DNA from: ZC4RG25 sp963786775
GTDB taxonomy: Bacteria; Pseudomonadota; Alphaproteobacteria; Rhizobiales; Hyphomicrobiaceae
NCBI GenBank assembly: GCA_963786775.1
Contig: CAWBAM010000046.1
Location: forward strand, 186,001-250,000
DNA length: 64,000 nt
Reading direction: 5' to 3'
The position numbers and the translations under genes are program-made. A model generated the notes under the pieces. It was not told where the DNA came from and ran no database searches. It saw only the letters and a list, made by a program, of their open reading frames with translations. Shown here piece by piece: positions 45,968-56,457 of this stretch (position 1 is its first letter; every line of letters starts with the position of its first letter).

Positions 45968-46688
45968 ATGCTCCGGGAGATCGTGCTCGACACCGAGACG
46001 ACAGGACTTGATCCGCATCTGGGCGACAGGCTGATCGAGATCGGGTGCATCGAGCTTGTGAACCGCATCCCATCGGGTCGCGAATTTCACCGCTATATCA
46101 ATCCCGAGGGTCGTGAGGTGCATCCGGATGCCGAGGCGGTTCATGGCATCTCCAACGCGTTTCTGGAAGGACAAGCCGCCCTTTTCCGCGATCGCCGACG
46201 AGTTTCTGGCCTTCATCGGGGATGCCGCACTGGTGATTTATAATGCCAGCTTCGACATGGCATTCATCAACATGGAGCTCGATCGCGCCGGGCGAACGCC
46301 GATCCCGATGGAGCGCGTCGTCGACACTTTGGCGCTGGCGCGCCGTAAACATCCAGCTGGCCCGAATACTCTTGATGCGCTTTGCAAGCGTTATGGCATC
46401 GACAACTCGAAGCGGGTCAAGCACGGCGCGTTGCTGGACTTCGAGCTTCTGGCAGAAGTCTACATTGAGCTGCTGGGCGAGCGGCAGGCCACACTGGTGC
46501 TAGGGCAACAGAGCACTTCAGCTGCCACTATCAGGGTCCGGCCCTCTGCGGCCCGGCCGCGGCCGAAACCGCTTCCGCCTCGGTTGACTGCTGAAGCTGA
46601 GGCGAAACATCAGGCCTTTATCGCGACGCTCGGCGAAAATGCGATCTGGCGGCGGTACTTGCCTTCTGCGCAGGAAAAAGCCGGCTAG
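45968..46688 (+). CDS. dnaQ: DNA polymerase III epsilon subunit (3-prime to 5-prime exonuclease; one frameshift)
   Basis: Proofreading subunit. LDTETTGLDP is ExoI, HGISNAFLEG and YNASFDMAFINMEL (ExoII) and VKHGALLDFELLAEVYIEL (ExoIII) follow. The frame is lost near 46165-46180 between AVHGISNAF and PPFSAIADEFLAFIGD; a base error. Restored length about 240 residues. Follows coaE by 41 bases; convergent to secB eight bases from its end. Confidence 0.9.
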
Positions 46689-46695
46689 CGGTTAA

Positions 46696-47217
46696 TCACG
46701 ATTTCGGGGCCGAATCGGACGCTTGTGCTGGCTGCTGTTGTGCCAGTTGTTGCTTCCGACGAATATAGAGGCTGCCGAAATCGATAGGATCAAGCAGCAG
46801 CGGCGGGAATCCCCCCTCTCGGGTGAGATCGGCGGCCAAGCGGCGGAGGAAGGGGAACAGGAGCAGAGGGCAATTGATCAGTAGGAATGGCTCGATTGCC
46901 TGGGGCGGAGCGTTCTCGATCCTGAACAAACCGGCATACACGAGCTCGAGATCATAGATAGTGCCGGCGTTGTTGGTGGCATGAGCCTTGAATTCGATCG
47001 CGCTCTCGTAGACGTCCTTGCCCACGGTCTGCGCGTTGACGTTGACCTCGATTTGCAGATTCGGCTTATCGCCTGGTGCTTGCTGCAGCCGGCCGACGCT
47101 CGGGTTCTCAAATGACAAATCTTTGATGTACTGGCCTAGGACTCGGGCCTGGAAAGTTGGCTGACCTTCAGCAGATTGGGGTGTGCCGCTGGTCCCGTTG
47201 TTCGGTTGGTCCGCCAT
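46696..47217 (-). CDS. secB: Protein-export chaperone SecB
   Basis: 173 residues from ATG 47217. FQARVLGQYIKDLSFENPSVGRLQQ, LEVNVNAQTVG-like IEVNVNAQTVGKDVYES, LELVYAGLFRIENAP and INCPLLLFPFLRRLAADLTREGGFPPLLLDPIDFGSLY are the SecB blocks. Keeps preproteins unfolded and hands them to SecA, whose own gene lies at the left edge. The long 47218-47356 gap has no gene. Confidence 0.95.
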   Translation of the reverse strand: MADQPNNGTSGTPQSAEGQPTFQARVLGQYIKDLSFENPSVGRLQQAPGDKPNLQIEVNVNAQTVGKDVYESAIEFKAHATNNAGTIYDLELVYAGLFRIENAPPQAIEPFLLINCPLLLFPFLRRLAADLTREGGFPPLLLDPIDFGSLYIRRKQQLAQQQPAQASDSAPKS

Positions 47218-47356
47218 CCTTCCTCTCCCTTCCACTCAGCTTGACCCGGCTAAGGCTAGCTCGACTGGGGTGGCTAACATGGCGAGTGCCATGCTGCAAC
47301 GGCCAGGTCGCCTTACGAAAGCCTTTCCACCGTCTATGACGTATACGCACGAATAA

Positions 47357-47866
47357 TCACTTGGTCCGGTGCTCGTCGTCGGCATCGTCAATTTGGGTGT
47401 ACTCGCCCTCGATGATTGGTCCCGGCTTTTGGGGTCGGGCACTTCCGCCATTTCGCCTGTCCGGCCGACGCTCGCCGGAAGTGAAGATGCGAATGCGTGT
47501 GGCTCCTGCGGTCGCAAACCGGCCAAGCGCCCAGACGGCAACCGCCCGCCTTACCGGCGGAATGAGCAGGACGATGCCGATGCTGTCGCCGATCAAGCCG
47601 GGCAGGATCAGGAGAGCGCCGCTGAGAAACACCAAGGCGCCTTCGGCTACCGGCATGATCGGGGGATTGCCAGTGGCGAGCGCCTGTCGGGCGCGCGTTA
47701 CCATGGACAAGCCCTCCCGCCTGACCACGAGAAGGCCGAGAATGGCTGTTGCTACGACGATTCCAATTGTCGCGGCCACGCCAATGTGCTGACCGACACG
47801 GATGAGCACGGCCAGCTCCAATAAAGGAATGGCAATGAAAACCAGCAAGAATGCAAAGCGAATCAT
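47357..47866 (-). CDS. fxsA: FxsA-family inner membrane protein
   Basis: 169 residues. Two or three membrane helices (FAFLLVFIAIPLLELAVLIRVG; IGVAATIGIVVATAILGLLVV; GALVFLSGALLILPGLIGDSIGIVLLIPPVRRAV) followed by a cytoplasmic tail. The FxsA family is named for exclusion of phage T7; its normal role is unclear. Divergent from the Tim44-like gene across a 226-base gap (47867-48092). Confidence 0.88.
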   Translation of the reverse strand: MIRFAFLLVFIAIPLLELAVLIRVGQHIGVAATIGIVVATAILGLLVVRREGLSMVTRARQALATGNPPIMPVAEGALVFLSGALLILPGLIGDSIGIVLLIPPVRRAVAVWALGRFATAGATRIRIFTSGERRPDRRNGGSARPQKPGPIIEGEYTQIDDADDEHRTK

Positions 47867-48092
47867 GAGTTCACCGCTTGCGCCCCGTCCGGTCTCTGCC
47901 TTGGCGGGCGGGACCAGCGGTCGAAGTCATTCCGATTGGCTTGGGCGAAACTATGCCCTAATCTGGTAGAGCGAAGGACCAACGGCCGCGGCCTCGGGCA
48001 CGCGACGTTTTCACCGGCTCGGGCCCTAGACCCTGTTCTCGCTCCATCATACATCAAGGCAAACCTGGTCCTCGCCACGAAAGCAGCTTCAC

Positions 48093-48830
48093 ATGGATGG
48101 CACAATCGACGTCATTACGCTCCTGTTCCTGATCGTCGCAGTTGTGGTGGTCCTCAAGCTGCGCAGCGTTCTTGGCCGGCGTACGGGCGACGAGGAGGCC
48201 CGGTACGAACGTCAGCTTCGGGCGCAGCAGGAGGCAAGAGAGCGCGCGGCAGCTGCCAAAGGCAAGGTGGTGACGCTACCACGCCGCGAGCGCGAGACTG
48301 CGACGGTGGGCGGCACCGAGAACGTTGCCATGGCTGATGCGGAGACTCGCGTCAAAAACTTTGCGGCGGGCAACACGTTCCTGGAGCAGGGGCTGCTCCA
48401 TATCGCTCGGGCTGACGCAAACTTCGATCCCGAGCATTTCCTGCGCGGGGCCAAGCAGGCCTACGAGATGATCGTCATGGCCTTTGCCGAGGGTAATCGC
48501 AAACTGTTGAAGGACTTGCTCAGCCGCGAGGTCTTCGACAGCTTCGTTGCAGCCATCGCGGATCGTGAGAGCCGAGGCGAGCAGATCGACCAGAGCTTTG
48601 TCGGCATCAACAAGGCCGAGATTGTCGAAGCGGAGCTCAAAGGCACCACTGCACAGGTCACAGTGAAGTTCATCAGCCAGCTCATCTCGGCCACGCGTGA
48701 TGCCGCCGGCCAGGTCATCGCCGGGGATCCTCAGCGCATTCGTGAGGTCACCGATATCTGGACTTTTGCCCGGGAGGTGACATCGCGGAATCCGAACTGG
48801 CGGCTGATTGCGACGCAGGCAGCGAACTAG
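48093..48830 (+). CDS. Tim44-like domain membrane protein
   Basis: 245 residues. One N-terminal membrane helix (VITLLFLIVAVVVVLKLRSVLG), a charged coiled linker rich in Arg/Glu, and a Tim44/MBA1-like domain (NTFLEQGLLHIARADANFDPEHFLRGAKQAYEMIVMAF to NPNWRLIATQ). Bacterial relatives of the mitochondrial import subunit Tim44 sit in the inner membrane and are probably linked to export or membrane-protein insertion. Next gene is mltA; the Tim44-mltA-smr order is common near secB in this group. Confidence 0.88.
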   Translation: MDGTIDVITLLFLIVAVVVVLKLRSVLGRRTGDEEARYERQLRAQQEARERAAAAKGKVVTLPRRERETATVGGTENVAMADAETRVKNFAAGNTFLEQGLLHIARADANFDPEHFLRGAKQAYEMIVMAFAEGNRKLLKDLLSREVFDSFVAAIADRESRGEQIDQSFVGINKAEIVEAELKGTTAQVTVKFISQLISATRDAAGQVIAGDPQRIREVTDIWTFAREVTSRNPNWRLIATQAAN

Positions 48831-48968
48831 TTCGCAGTTGGCATGACGCTCCGGGCCATCTGTGCGAAGCGGGTCGGTGATCCTCGCTGGCACTCCGCGG
48901 TTGCTTCGCAAATCATTGTTGTTCGGCAGGTCTGCTGTCCTTCATGTGAGTGAGTCGGTGGAGGACCC

Positions 48969-50051
48969 GTGACCCGCCCAGCCGTCATCTTCGAGCCCGT
49001 TGAGTTTTCCGACCTTCCTGGTTGGGAAACGGACGACCATGCAGCTGCGCTGCAAGCGTTCCTCAAGTCCAAGAAGCTCATTGTGAAGAGCGCGCCCGAA
49101 CTGGCGCGGGAGCTCGAGAACGTCGAAAGTGCTGAGCGGCGGGCCGAGGAGGCTCGTCAATTTTTTGAGAGCCTGTTCACGCCCCATCGGGTCGTTCATG
49201 GGAAGAGTCACGGGCTGCTGACCGGCTATTACGAGCCAGTTCTGCCGGGCTCTCGCACTCGCCAAGGCCCGTATCAGGTTCCGGTCTATCGAAGGCCTCC
49301 TGATCTCGTGAACCTCGTCGACGATTCCATGCGGGGCGCCGTGGGTGAGGCGTTGACACACGCTCGCGTCACGGAAAATGGGGAACTCGCGCCCTATCCA
49401 ACCCGTGCCGAGATCGAGGCGGGTGCGCTCGAAGGGCGCGGCCTCGAGCTTCTTTACCTTGCAGATAGCGTCGATGCGTACTTCATGCACGTACAGGGAT
49501 CAGGCCTTGTCGAGCTCGAGGACGGGTCCAGCGTGCGTTTGAGCTACGATGGCAAGAACGGCCATCCCTATACTTCGATCGGGCGCTGTCTTGTTGAGGC
49601 AGGGGTTTTCACGGCGGAGGAGGTCACGCTCGATACGCTTTCGAGCTGGCTGCGGGCCGATCCAGAGCGAGCTCGGCAAGTCATGTGGCAGAACGCATCT
49701 TACATCTTCTTTCGGGAGCTGGCCGACTCCGAACCCAAGTCCGCCTTGGGGGTAGACGGGGTGCCGTTGACCGCTGGGCGGAGCTTGGCAGTTGACGCAG
49801 GCATTCACGCTCTCGGGCTGCCGATCTACGTGGTGGCGCCCGACCTTGTGCATACCCCGGAGGGAGGTCCGTTTCACAGGCTCATGATTGCACAGGACGT
49901 GGGCTCTGCGATCAAAGGTCCTGAGCGTGGGGATATCTTCTTCGGGACGGGAACCGAGGCGGGCCGGCGCGCAGGCATGACTCGACATGCGGGGAACTTC
50001 TTCGTGTTTCTGCCGCGCAAGTGCAGCCGGGCTTCCGTACAGGTGCCATGA
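48969..50051 (+). CDS. mltA: Membrane-bound lytic murein transglycosylase A
   Basis: 360 residues with MltA domain (LTGYYEPVLPGSRTRQGPYQVPVYRRPPDL; YPTRAEIEAGAL; YFMHVQGSGLVELEDG; GRSLAVDAGIHALGLPIYV) and the terminal 3D domain (MIAQDVGSAIKGPERGDIFFGTG). It cleaves peptidoglycan to 1,6-anhydro products. GTG 48969 is the first plausible start and gives no signal peptide or lipobox; an upstream coding leader may have been lost by an indel. The stop overlaps smr (ATGA). Confidence 0.9.
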   Translation: MTRPAVIFEPVEFSDLPGWETDDHAAALQAFLKSKKLIVKSAPELARELENVESAERRAEEARQFFESLFTPHRVVHGKSHGLLTGYYEPVLPGSRTRQGPYQVPVYRRPPDLVNLVDDSMRGAVGEALTHARVTENGELAPYPTRAEIEAGALEGRGLELLYLADSVDAYFMHVQGSGLVELEDGSSVRLSYDGKNGHPYTSIGRCLVEAGVFTAEEVTLDTLSSWLRADPERARQVMWQNASYIFFRELADSEPKSALGVDGVPLTAGRSLAVDAGIHALGLPIYVVAPDLVHTPEGGPFHRLMIAQDVGSAIKGPERGDIFFGTGTEAGRRAGMTRHAGNFFVFLPRKCSRASVQVP

Positions 50052-50702
50052 GCCGACCGGGGCGACCGCCACGCTCGCAGCAGCGCCCGCTCACACGAGA
50101 GGACCGGGCACTATGGGAGGCTGTTGCGCGCACTTTGGAGCCGGTGCGGAAAAAGTCACGCGTGCATGGACCTTCAGGTCCCTCGCTGGAGGAACACGGC
50201 GAACAGCAGGTGTCGGCGAGTCTTGATGGACAGGGTCGACACGCCACCAGAGGCATCAACGCAATCGCTCCGCAGTTCTCCTTCCGCTGATCGCCCGCCA
50301 GCCAGCCGTGAGCCACCGCCGCTGTCGGAGTTCGATCGGCGGCAGGCGCGGCGCATTGCAACTGGGCGGACTGCCATCGACGCCCGGATTGACCTGCACG
50401 GCATGCGGGCGGCTGAAGCGCGCGCCGCCCTCAGAAGCTTCATCTTTTCCTGCTATGCCCGCGGGCAGCGCAACTTGCTTGTGATCACGGGAAAGGGCGA
50501 TGACGTGGAGCGCCGCGATCTTCCCTTCGAGCTATTCGAACGATCCGGAAGAGGCGTCCTGAAGCGGAGCGTACCCGGCTGGCTGGCCGAGCCTGAGCTT
50601 CGCTCCATCGTCATCAGCTACACGCAGGCTCATCCGCGGCATGGGGGCGAAGGCGCACTCTACGTGCAGCTCCGCAGCCGTCGCACTAGGGACCGTCCGT
50701 AA
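50048..50702 (+). CDS. smr: Smr-domain DNA/RNA nuclease-like protein (one frameshift)
   Basis: Restored start MSRPGRPPRSQQRPLTREDRALWEAVARTLEPV at ATG 50048; after a frame change near 50205-50285 comes PPLSEFDRRQARRIATGRTAIDARIDLHGMRAAEARAALRSFI and VITGKGDDVERRDLP, the Smr domain with DLHG and GKG motifs. Smr proteins cut branched or single-stranded nucleic acids, related to MutS2. Last gene of the Tim44-mltA-smr set; convergent with the IalB-like gene. Confidence 0.87.
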
Positions 50703-50704
50703 TC

Positions 50705-51211
50705 TCAGCCACACTGGGAGGTGAGATTCTGGACCGCTTTCATTACTCCCATAAGAGAAAACGTGTCCCTGGTGGTCGTGCCCTGCTCGGTCACACCCTC
50801 GACCACCATGGTCGACCCGCGCTTCATGGCCTCGAGCAGCTTCAGCTCTTCGATCGGATTATTCACGAAGGCACGATCTTCGTGCGTGAACATCGTGAAT
50901 GTTTCGTTGCCGATCGTAACCTTGGCCTCGGACCCTTCCTTAAACTGATAACCGATCTTCACGCTAAGCTCGGTTCGCACACCTTCCTTCGGCCAAGCCG
51001 AAATGTAGAAGTAGGCCGGTTCCCGATTTATGCCGGCTGGCTCGCTCGATTGAGGTGCGCTGGCAGCGAAGCAAACGCGTTCGCCCGAGCCTTCATGGGA
51101 GTAGAAATACCAGTCGTTGAACGTGTCGACCAACCGTGTCTGCGCAAGTGCCGATGCGGCGCTCGCGATGGCGAAGACAGCGGTTGCACTTATGCGAAAG
51201 AACCCTCGCAT
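50705..51211 (-). CDS. Invasion-associated locus B (IalB) family periplasmic protein
   Basis: 168 residues, signal peptide to about ALAQ. Single IalB domain: FNDWYFYSHEGSGERVCFAAS, AYFYISAWPKEGVRTELSVKIGYQFKEGSEAKVTIGNETFTMFTHEDRAFV and the final LTSQCG. Named after the Bartonella protein, but widely present in non-pathogenic Hyphomicrobiales, where its role is unknown. Two Cys may form a disulfide. A single unit between smr and the RNA methyltransferase. Confidence 0.85.
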   Translation of the reverse strand: MRGFFRISATAVFAIASAASALAQTRLVDTFNDWYFYSHEGSGERVCFAASAPQSSEPAGINREPAYFYISAWPKEGVRTELSVKIGYQFKEGSEAKVTIGNETFTMFTHEDRAFVNNPIEELKLLEAMKRGSTMVVEGVTEQGTTTRDTFSLMGVMKAVQNLTSQCG

Positions 51212-51281
51212 CTCACCTCGCGCAATGGGAAGCACAGCTTGACCTTAGTCGAGAACATATAGTGTTAAGCGGAGCTGCATG

Positions 51282-51822
51282 TCACGATGATGTTTTGCGG
51301 AGAGCTTCCGCAGCACTAACCGGCCGCTCCGGAAAGCGCGCCAGTGTCTTGACCCGATCGTACATGACGATGGCTCCAGCCATGGCGACGTTGATGCAGA
51401 ACGCCGTCGGAATTCTGACGACATGGTCACAGCGCGCAAGTAGCGCTTCCGACAGCGAGCCTCGCTCTGGGCCGAGCACATAGGCCGCCCGTAGTGGATG
51501 ATAGAAGCTCGGCAGATCTATGGCGTCCTCTGTAAGCTCGATGCCAACGAGCTTGCAACCCTCTGGCAGGCACGAGATCTTCGACCTTGGCCCAATTGTA
51601 ATGCGGTAGGTGCCATTGTCCTTTGGACGTGTCGGCTCGTGCCTCGAGCGCCTGGTAGGTTGCTCCGATCGTGAAGGTGAAGCTGGCACCGAACGCATGG
51701 GCGGAGCGCATGAGATTGCCGAGATTGAGCGCCTTCGAGATGCGCTCGGCGCCTATGGCGAAATACCCGCGTGGTTTCGGTGGCCAGTTCTCGCGTAGCC
51801 AATTAGGGGTGCGTTCGTTCAT
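51282..51822 (-). CDS. SpoU/TrmH-family RNA ribose methyltransferase (one frameshift)
   Basis: Restored 180 residues. First half RGYFAIGAERISKALNLGNLMRSAHAFGASFTFTIGATY; frame change near 51575; then VGIELTEDAIDLPSFYHPLRAAYVLGPERGSLSEALLARCDHVVRIPTAFCINVAMAGAIVMYDRV. The NLGNLMRSA, LGPERGSL and FCINVAMAG pieces are SPOUT motifs 1-3, with a knotted SAM site. It methylates a 2-prime hydroxyl of tRNA or rRNA; the site is unknown. Confidence 0.85.
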
Positions 51823-51918
51823 CTCTCTCGTCGATTGCAGCCAAATGGGCTGCCGGGATGGGCAAATTGCCTATACGTTATCGCGAATTAGCGAACGCGA
51901 TGGAGCAGGAGGTGTCAC

Positions 51919-52903
51919 ATGCGAGCGGCAGTTTGCAAGTCCCTGATCGGACCCGAGGGGATCGTGATCGAGGACTTGCCCGTGCCGGAGCCCGGTCCAG
52001 GTGAGGTCAGGGTGCGCGTGAAGGCTGTCGGAATCAACTTCCTCGATACGCTCATGACGCGCGGGAAATACCAGCATAAGCCTGAGCTGCCGTTCTCTCC
52101 AGGCGCAGAGATTGCCGGTGAAATTGATACCTTGGGCGAGGGCGTGGAAGGATTTTCCCCGGGCCAGCGGGTATGCGCCTATCTCGGTTGGGGCGGTGCG
52201 CGCGAATTTGTGATCGTGCGCGAGGAGCAGCTTATTCCCGTGCCCGAGGGCGTCAGCTACGAGGTTGCCGCCGGCATCAACGTGACCTACGGAACCGCTA
52301 TCCACGGCCTCAAGGAACGGGGCCGGCTGCAAGCTGGCGAGACAGTGGCCGTGCTCGGCGCTGCGGGTGGTGCGGGTCTGGCGGCCGTCGAGGTGGCGAA
52401 GCGGCTAGGCGCCACGGTCATCGCAGTGGCCTCCTCGCCGGAGAAGCTCGAAGTTTGCCGGCAACACGGTGCAGATCTCCTTCTGAATTACACCACGACT
52501 GATCTGAAGCAGGGCCTGCGCGATCTGACCGGTGGCCGCGGGGTCGACATTATTTATGATTGCGTGGGGGGTGACTATAGCGAGCCCGCGTTGCGCTCCA
52601 CGGCACCAATGGGGCGCTTTCTCGTAGTGGGCTTCGCAGCCGGCCAGATCCCACGCATTCCGCTCAATCTCGTGCTGCTGAAGAGCTGCGACGTGGTCGG
52701 CGTCCTTATGGGTGAGTCTAGCACGGCGAAGCCCCAAGCGCCACCGGGAGAACATCGAGACCGTGCTGAAATGGGTTGCAGAGGGGGAGCTAACACCGCA
52801 CACTCACGCCGCGCTGCCGCTGACGGACACAGCCGAGGCGATCAGAATGCTGGATCGGCGCGAGGCCACTGGCAAAGTGATCGTCACTGTGCAACCCGAT
52901 TAA
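51919..52903 (+). CDS. Zinc-type alcohol dehydrogenase-like quinone oxidoreductase (one frameshift)
   Basis: MDR superfamily NADPH:quinone reductase, no structural zinc Cys. RAAVCKSLIGPEGIVIEDLPVPEPGPGEVRVRVKAVGINFLD, PFSPGAEIAGEIDTLGEGV, VAVLGAAGGAGLAAVEVAKRLGATVIAVASS (NADPH Rossmann) and VDIIYDCVGGDY. The frame breaks near 52720; the correct end is TVLKWVAEGELTPHTHAALPLTDTAEAIRMLDRREATGKVIVTV to TAA 52903. Lies just before the TAXI-TRAP genes. Confidence 0.88.
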
Positions 52904-52973
52904 GCAGGCGCGCTTGTTCAACCAATCAAAACCGAATAGGGCTGAGCTAACGCTTCAAGGATTGGGAGACCAC

Positions 52974-53940
52974 ATGAAAAGGAAACTTCTGACGGCATTG
53001 GCGGTGCTGGGCTTTGGCGCGTTCGTCGCAGGACCCGCAACTGCCCAGTCCACGCAGTTGACGATCGCAACTGGAGGCACCGGTGGCGTTTACTACCCAC
53101 TCGGCGGCGGTCTCGGTAACATCATCACGCATGAGCTGAAAGGTGTAACGGCGACGGCCGAGGTCACCGGCGGCTCCGTCGATAACCTTAAGCTCGTCGG
53201 CTCGGGCCGCTCGGACATCGCTTTCTCGATGGTCGACGCCGCATGGGATGCGATCAACGGCCAGGGCAAGTTTTCGAGCAAGCTGCCGCTCAAAGCTATC
53301 GCGGTCATCTACCCGAACCACATGCACGTGGTAACCATCGAGGGCACGGGCATCGAGAAAATCGAGGATCTCAAGGGTAAGCGAGTTCTCAACGGGATCG
53401 CCGGGTAGCGCGACCGAGCTGTTCGCCTTCCGCGTGCTCGAGGCGGTGGACATCAATCCTGATAAGGACATCACCAAGGAACGGCTAGGCGTCGCGGAGA
53501 GCGTCAACGCTATCAAGGACCGGAAGATCGACGCTTTCTTCTGGGTTGGCGGTCTGCCAACCGCAGCGGTGACCGACCTCGCCGCTACCCCGAACACCAA
53601 AATCAAGTTCGTGGATATCGCGCATCTGACACCGAAACTGAACGAGAAGTACGGCCCGCTCTATGCCGAGGCGACCATTCCCAAGGAGACGTACTCGGGA
53701 ATGGAAAAGGATGCCCAGAACATCACTGTCTGGAACATCCTCGCCGTAAACGAGAACATGTCGGAGGACATGGCCTATAACATCACGAAGATCGTGTTCG
53801 AGAAGCGTGATGAGCTCGCGAAGGTTCACAAAGAGGCGCTGAATATCAAGCCCGAGCTGCAGTCAGAGAAGCGGTCAGGAATCCCGTTCCATCCGGGCGC
53901 ACTCAAGTACTTCAGCGAGAACAACATCAAGGTTGACTGA
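52974..53940 (+). CDS. TAXI-family TRAP transporter periplasmic solute receptor (one frameshift)
   Basis: Signal peptide to about TAQS, then QLTIATGGTGGVYYPLGGGLGNII, LVGSGRSDIAFSMVDAAWDAI and HVVTIEGTGIEKIEDLKGKRV. One extra C at about 53389 hides the motif VSTGSPGSATELFAFRVLE. The C-terminal half has KERLGVAESVNAIKDRKIDAFFWVGGLPTAAV. Solute receptor of the TAXI subclass, whose members bind dicarboxylates such as glutamate or 2-oxoglutarate in studied cases. ATG 52974. Confidence 0.9.
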
Positions 53941-53970
53941 TTTAGCTCGTGCTTCTCGCAGGAATACTGG

Positions 53971-53994
53971 TCACCGGGCCCTGAAGCCCGGTGA
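53971..53994 (+). terminator. Stem-loop between TAXI receptor and TRAP permease genes
   Basis: TCACCGGGC (53971-53979) pairs with GCCCGGTGA (53986-53994), followed by CTTGTTT. A partial terminator here would make the receptor more abundant than the permease, a usual arrangement for binding-protein transporters. Confidence 0.65.
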
Positions 53995-54045
53995 CTTGTT
54001 TCCGGTCACCACAAGCGACATTACAAACTCTTGAGGGAGGCTACA

Positions 54046-56272
54046 TTGACGGGCACCAGGGATGGCGCACCCGCTGCCGGAGTGACCAAGGACACTCCAG
54101 CTGTAGCTGATACATCCGCCGAGCCGGATCGCAAAGTCATCGAGCAGTACATCGAGGAAGAGGAAGGCGCATTCAATCGGGTCAGCGGGATCATCGGATC
54201 GGCGATCACCGCAATCGCCGTCGGCGTCTCGCTGTTCCACATTTATGCGGCCTTCGACATCGTTCCGGCGCACATCCTGCGGCCCGTCCACGTCGCGTGC
54301 GTCCTGTTTCTTATCTTTCTGCTCTTCCCGGTGACGCGGAGCATGCGCGATCGCATCCGCTGGTGGGATTGGGTGCTCGCTTTCGCAAGCCTGGGCGTGA
54401 TCGTCTACATCCTCATGCAAGGCGAGGAGTTCGGCGACCGCGCGATCATGCCGGAGCCGATGGACGTCTTCGTCGGTGTCGTTCTCATCGTGCTCCTGTT
54501 GGAAGGTACGCGGCGGGCGACCGGCATCATCATGCCCTTCGTGGCGGTCGTCTTCATCCTGTACGCGCTCTTCGGAAATCATCTGGGCGAACCCTGGACC
54601 CATCGCGGCTATACGCCCGACCGCCTCATTGGGCATCTCTACATGACGCTCGAGGGCATCTTCGGCACGACGGTAGATGTGTCCTCTAGCCTGATCATCC
54701 TGTTCACGATCTTCGGCGCCGTCCTGCAAGTTTCCGGCGCGGGCAAGTTCTTCATCGATTTCTCGTTCGCGGCCATGGGCGGGAAACGGAACTCAGCCGG
54801 CCGCGCTGTCGTGCTGTCGTCCTTCCTGCTTGGTGGCCCGTCGGGCTCCGGCGTCGCGACCACTGTCACGATCGGTACGGTGGCTTACCCGCTGCTGGCC
54901 AAGGCAGGGTACGAAAAGAACGCCGCTGGCGGACTGCTGATCTGCAGGCGGGCTAGGCGCTATCATCTCGCCGCCGGTTCTTGGCGCCGCGGCCTTCCTC
55001 ATCGCCGAGTTCCTCAAGATCTCGTACTTCGACGTGATCCTGATGGCGACCATCCCGACAATCCTCTACTACCTCGCGATCTGGGTCATGGTCGAGGTCG
55101 ACGCCAGCAAGCACGGCGGCACCGGCGATATAATGGTCGAGAAGGGCGCCCTCTGGCGGCTGTTCGTCGGATACTGGTTTCACTTCGGTTCGCTCATCTC
55201 GATCATTGCCTTCCTGTTGCTCGGCTTCTCGCCCGTGCTGGCTGTGTTCTGGGCAACCATGTTGGCCGTAGGCTCCAGTGCGATCCGGCCGGATACGGCG
55301 CTTGTTCCCCGCATCATCGTTGGCGCCGCGATCGCAGTTGGGCTCGTGCTCTCCGTGATGGGCTTGGGGGACAGCAATTCCTTGGCTTTAGCCACCTTTG
55401 TCGCGTTGGCGGTCGCCGCAGCGGCTGGTCTGTTCCTGCCGCAGATTGCGCCAGTTGCCACCCGCCTCGTACAGGCATTGCGTGATGGCACAACCGGCGT
55501 TCTCAACGTGGCGGCGATCTGCGCGACGGCAGGCATCATCGTCGGTGTCGTGACCTTAACAGGACTGGCGCAGCGGTTCGCCGACATCATCATCGGCTAC
55601 GCGCAGGGCAGTCTGCTGCTGACGACGATCTACACCGCGGCAATCGTATGGATCGTCGGGCTCGCCGTGCCTGTAACGGCCTCATACATCATGTGCGCCG
55701 TCATAGCGGCGCCGGCGCTGATCAAGCTGGGTGTGCCAGACTTCGCAGCGCACATGTTCATCTTTTACTACGCCGTGCTGTCGGAGGTTTCGCCGCCAAC
55801 AGCTCTGTCGCCGTTCGCGGCTGCGGCCATCACCGGCGGCAATCCCTACATCACGACGTTGCAGTGTTGGAAGTACACGATGCCGGCATTCCTCGTGCCG
55901 TTCGTATTCGTCATTGATCCGCTAGGCGTCGGATTGTTGCTGCATTTGCCCGAAGGACAAACCTGGGTCGATGTGGTCGAAATCACACTGACAGTTGCCG
56001 TGGGCATCATAGCGTTCGCGTTCGCACTCCAACGGTGGATGATTCGCAGGAGCACGGGGCTTGAGACGGCGCTGTTCTGGGCTGCCGGTCTGCTGCTGGT
56101 ATTCCCAGCTGTCGTCGAGGCGGTGCTGGCACCACTGATAGGCTTTGAGCTTACTGCCGCAATTCCTGGTCTCGGCATTGCCTGGAGTGTGCCGCTTGGC
56201 CTTGGGTTGGGCGCAGCGGCTGTCGTGCTTCAGGTGCTGAGAGGACGGCAGGATCAGCCTGCTACAGCCTAA
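54046..56272 (+). CDS. TRAP transporter fused permease (4TM/12TM, TAXI type; one frameshift)
   Basis: About 740 residues with some 17 or more membrane helices. Start TTG 54046 after GAGGGAGG; upstream TTG 54031 lies inside that ribosome site. N-terminal Q-like part (ITAIAVGVSLFHIYAAF, ACVLFLIFLLFPVTRSM), then M-like part (ATTVTIGTVAYPLLAKAGYEKNAAGG; AAICATAGIIVGVVTLTGLAQRFADII; VSPPTALSPFAAAAITGGNPYITTLQCWKYTMPAFLVPF). Frame lost near 54945. Uses a sodium gradient to take up the solute delivered by the TAXI receptor. Confidence 0.9.
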
Positions 56273-56285
56273 GCGGTGATTGCAG

Positions 56286-56315
56286 AACGCGGCGGCCATC
56301 ATCCGCCGCGTTTTC
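56286..56315 (+). terminator. Terminator of the TAXI-TRAP operon
   Basis: AACGCGGCGG (56286-56295) pairs exactly with CCGCCGCGTT (56303-56312) over a seven-base loop, followed by TTC. It closes the transporter unit 13 bases after its stop. Confidence 0.8.
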
Positions 56316-56457
56316 ATTCTTGCCAGATGTCGATGTGATGGTCGGGGGGCTACCTGACGGTCGGACCCATCACGCTTTACGGTGAAGGCGGCACAACCTA
56401 ACAATGTGCCGAACAACACATGGCGCTCGAGGCGGTGCCATCAGGGAGGAAGCGAAC

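Noticed and set aside
53971..54689. Minus-strand frame opposite the TRAP permease
   Set aside because: Acidic, repetitive mirror of membrane-protein codons; no ribosome site.
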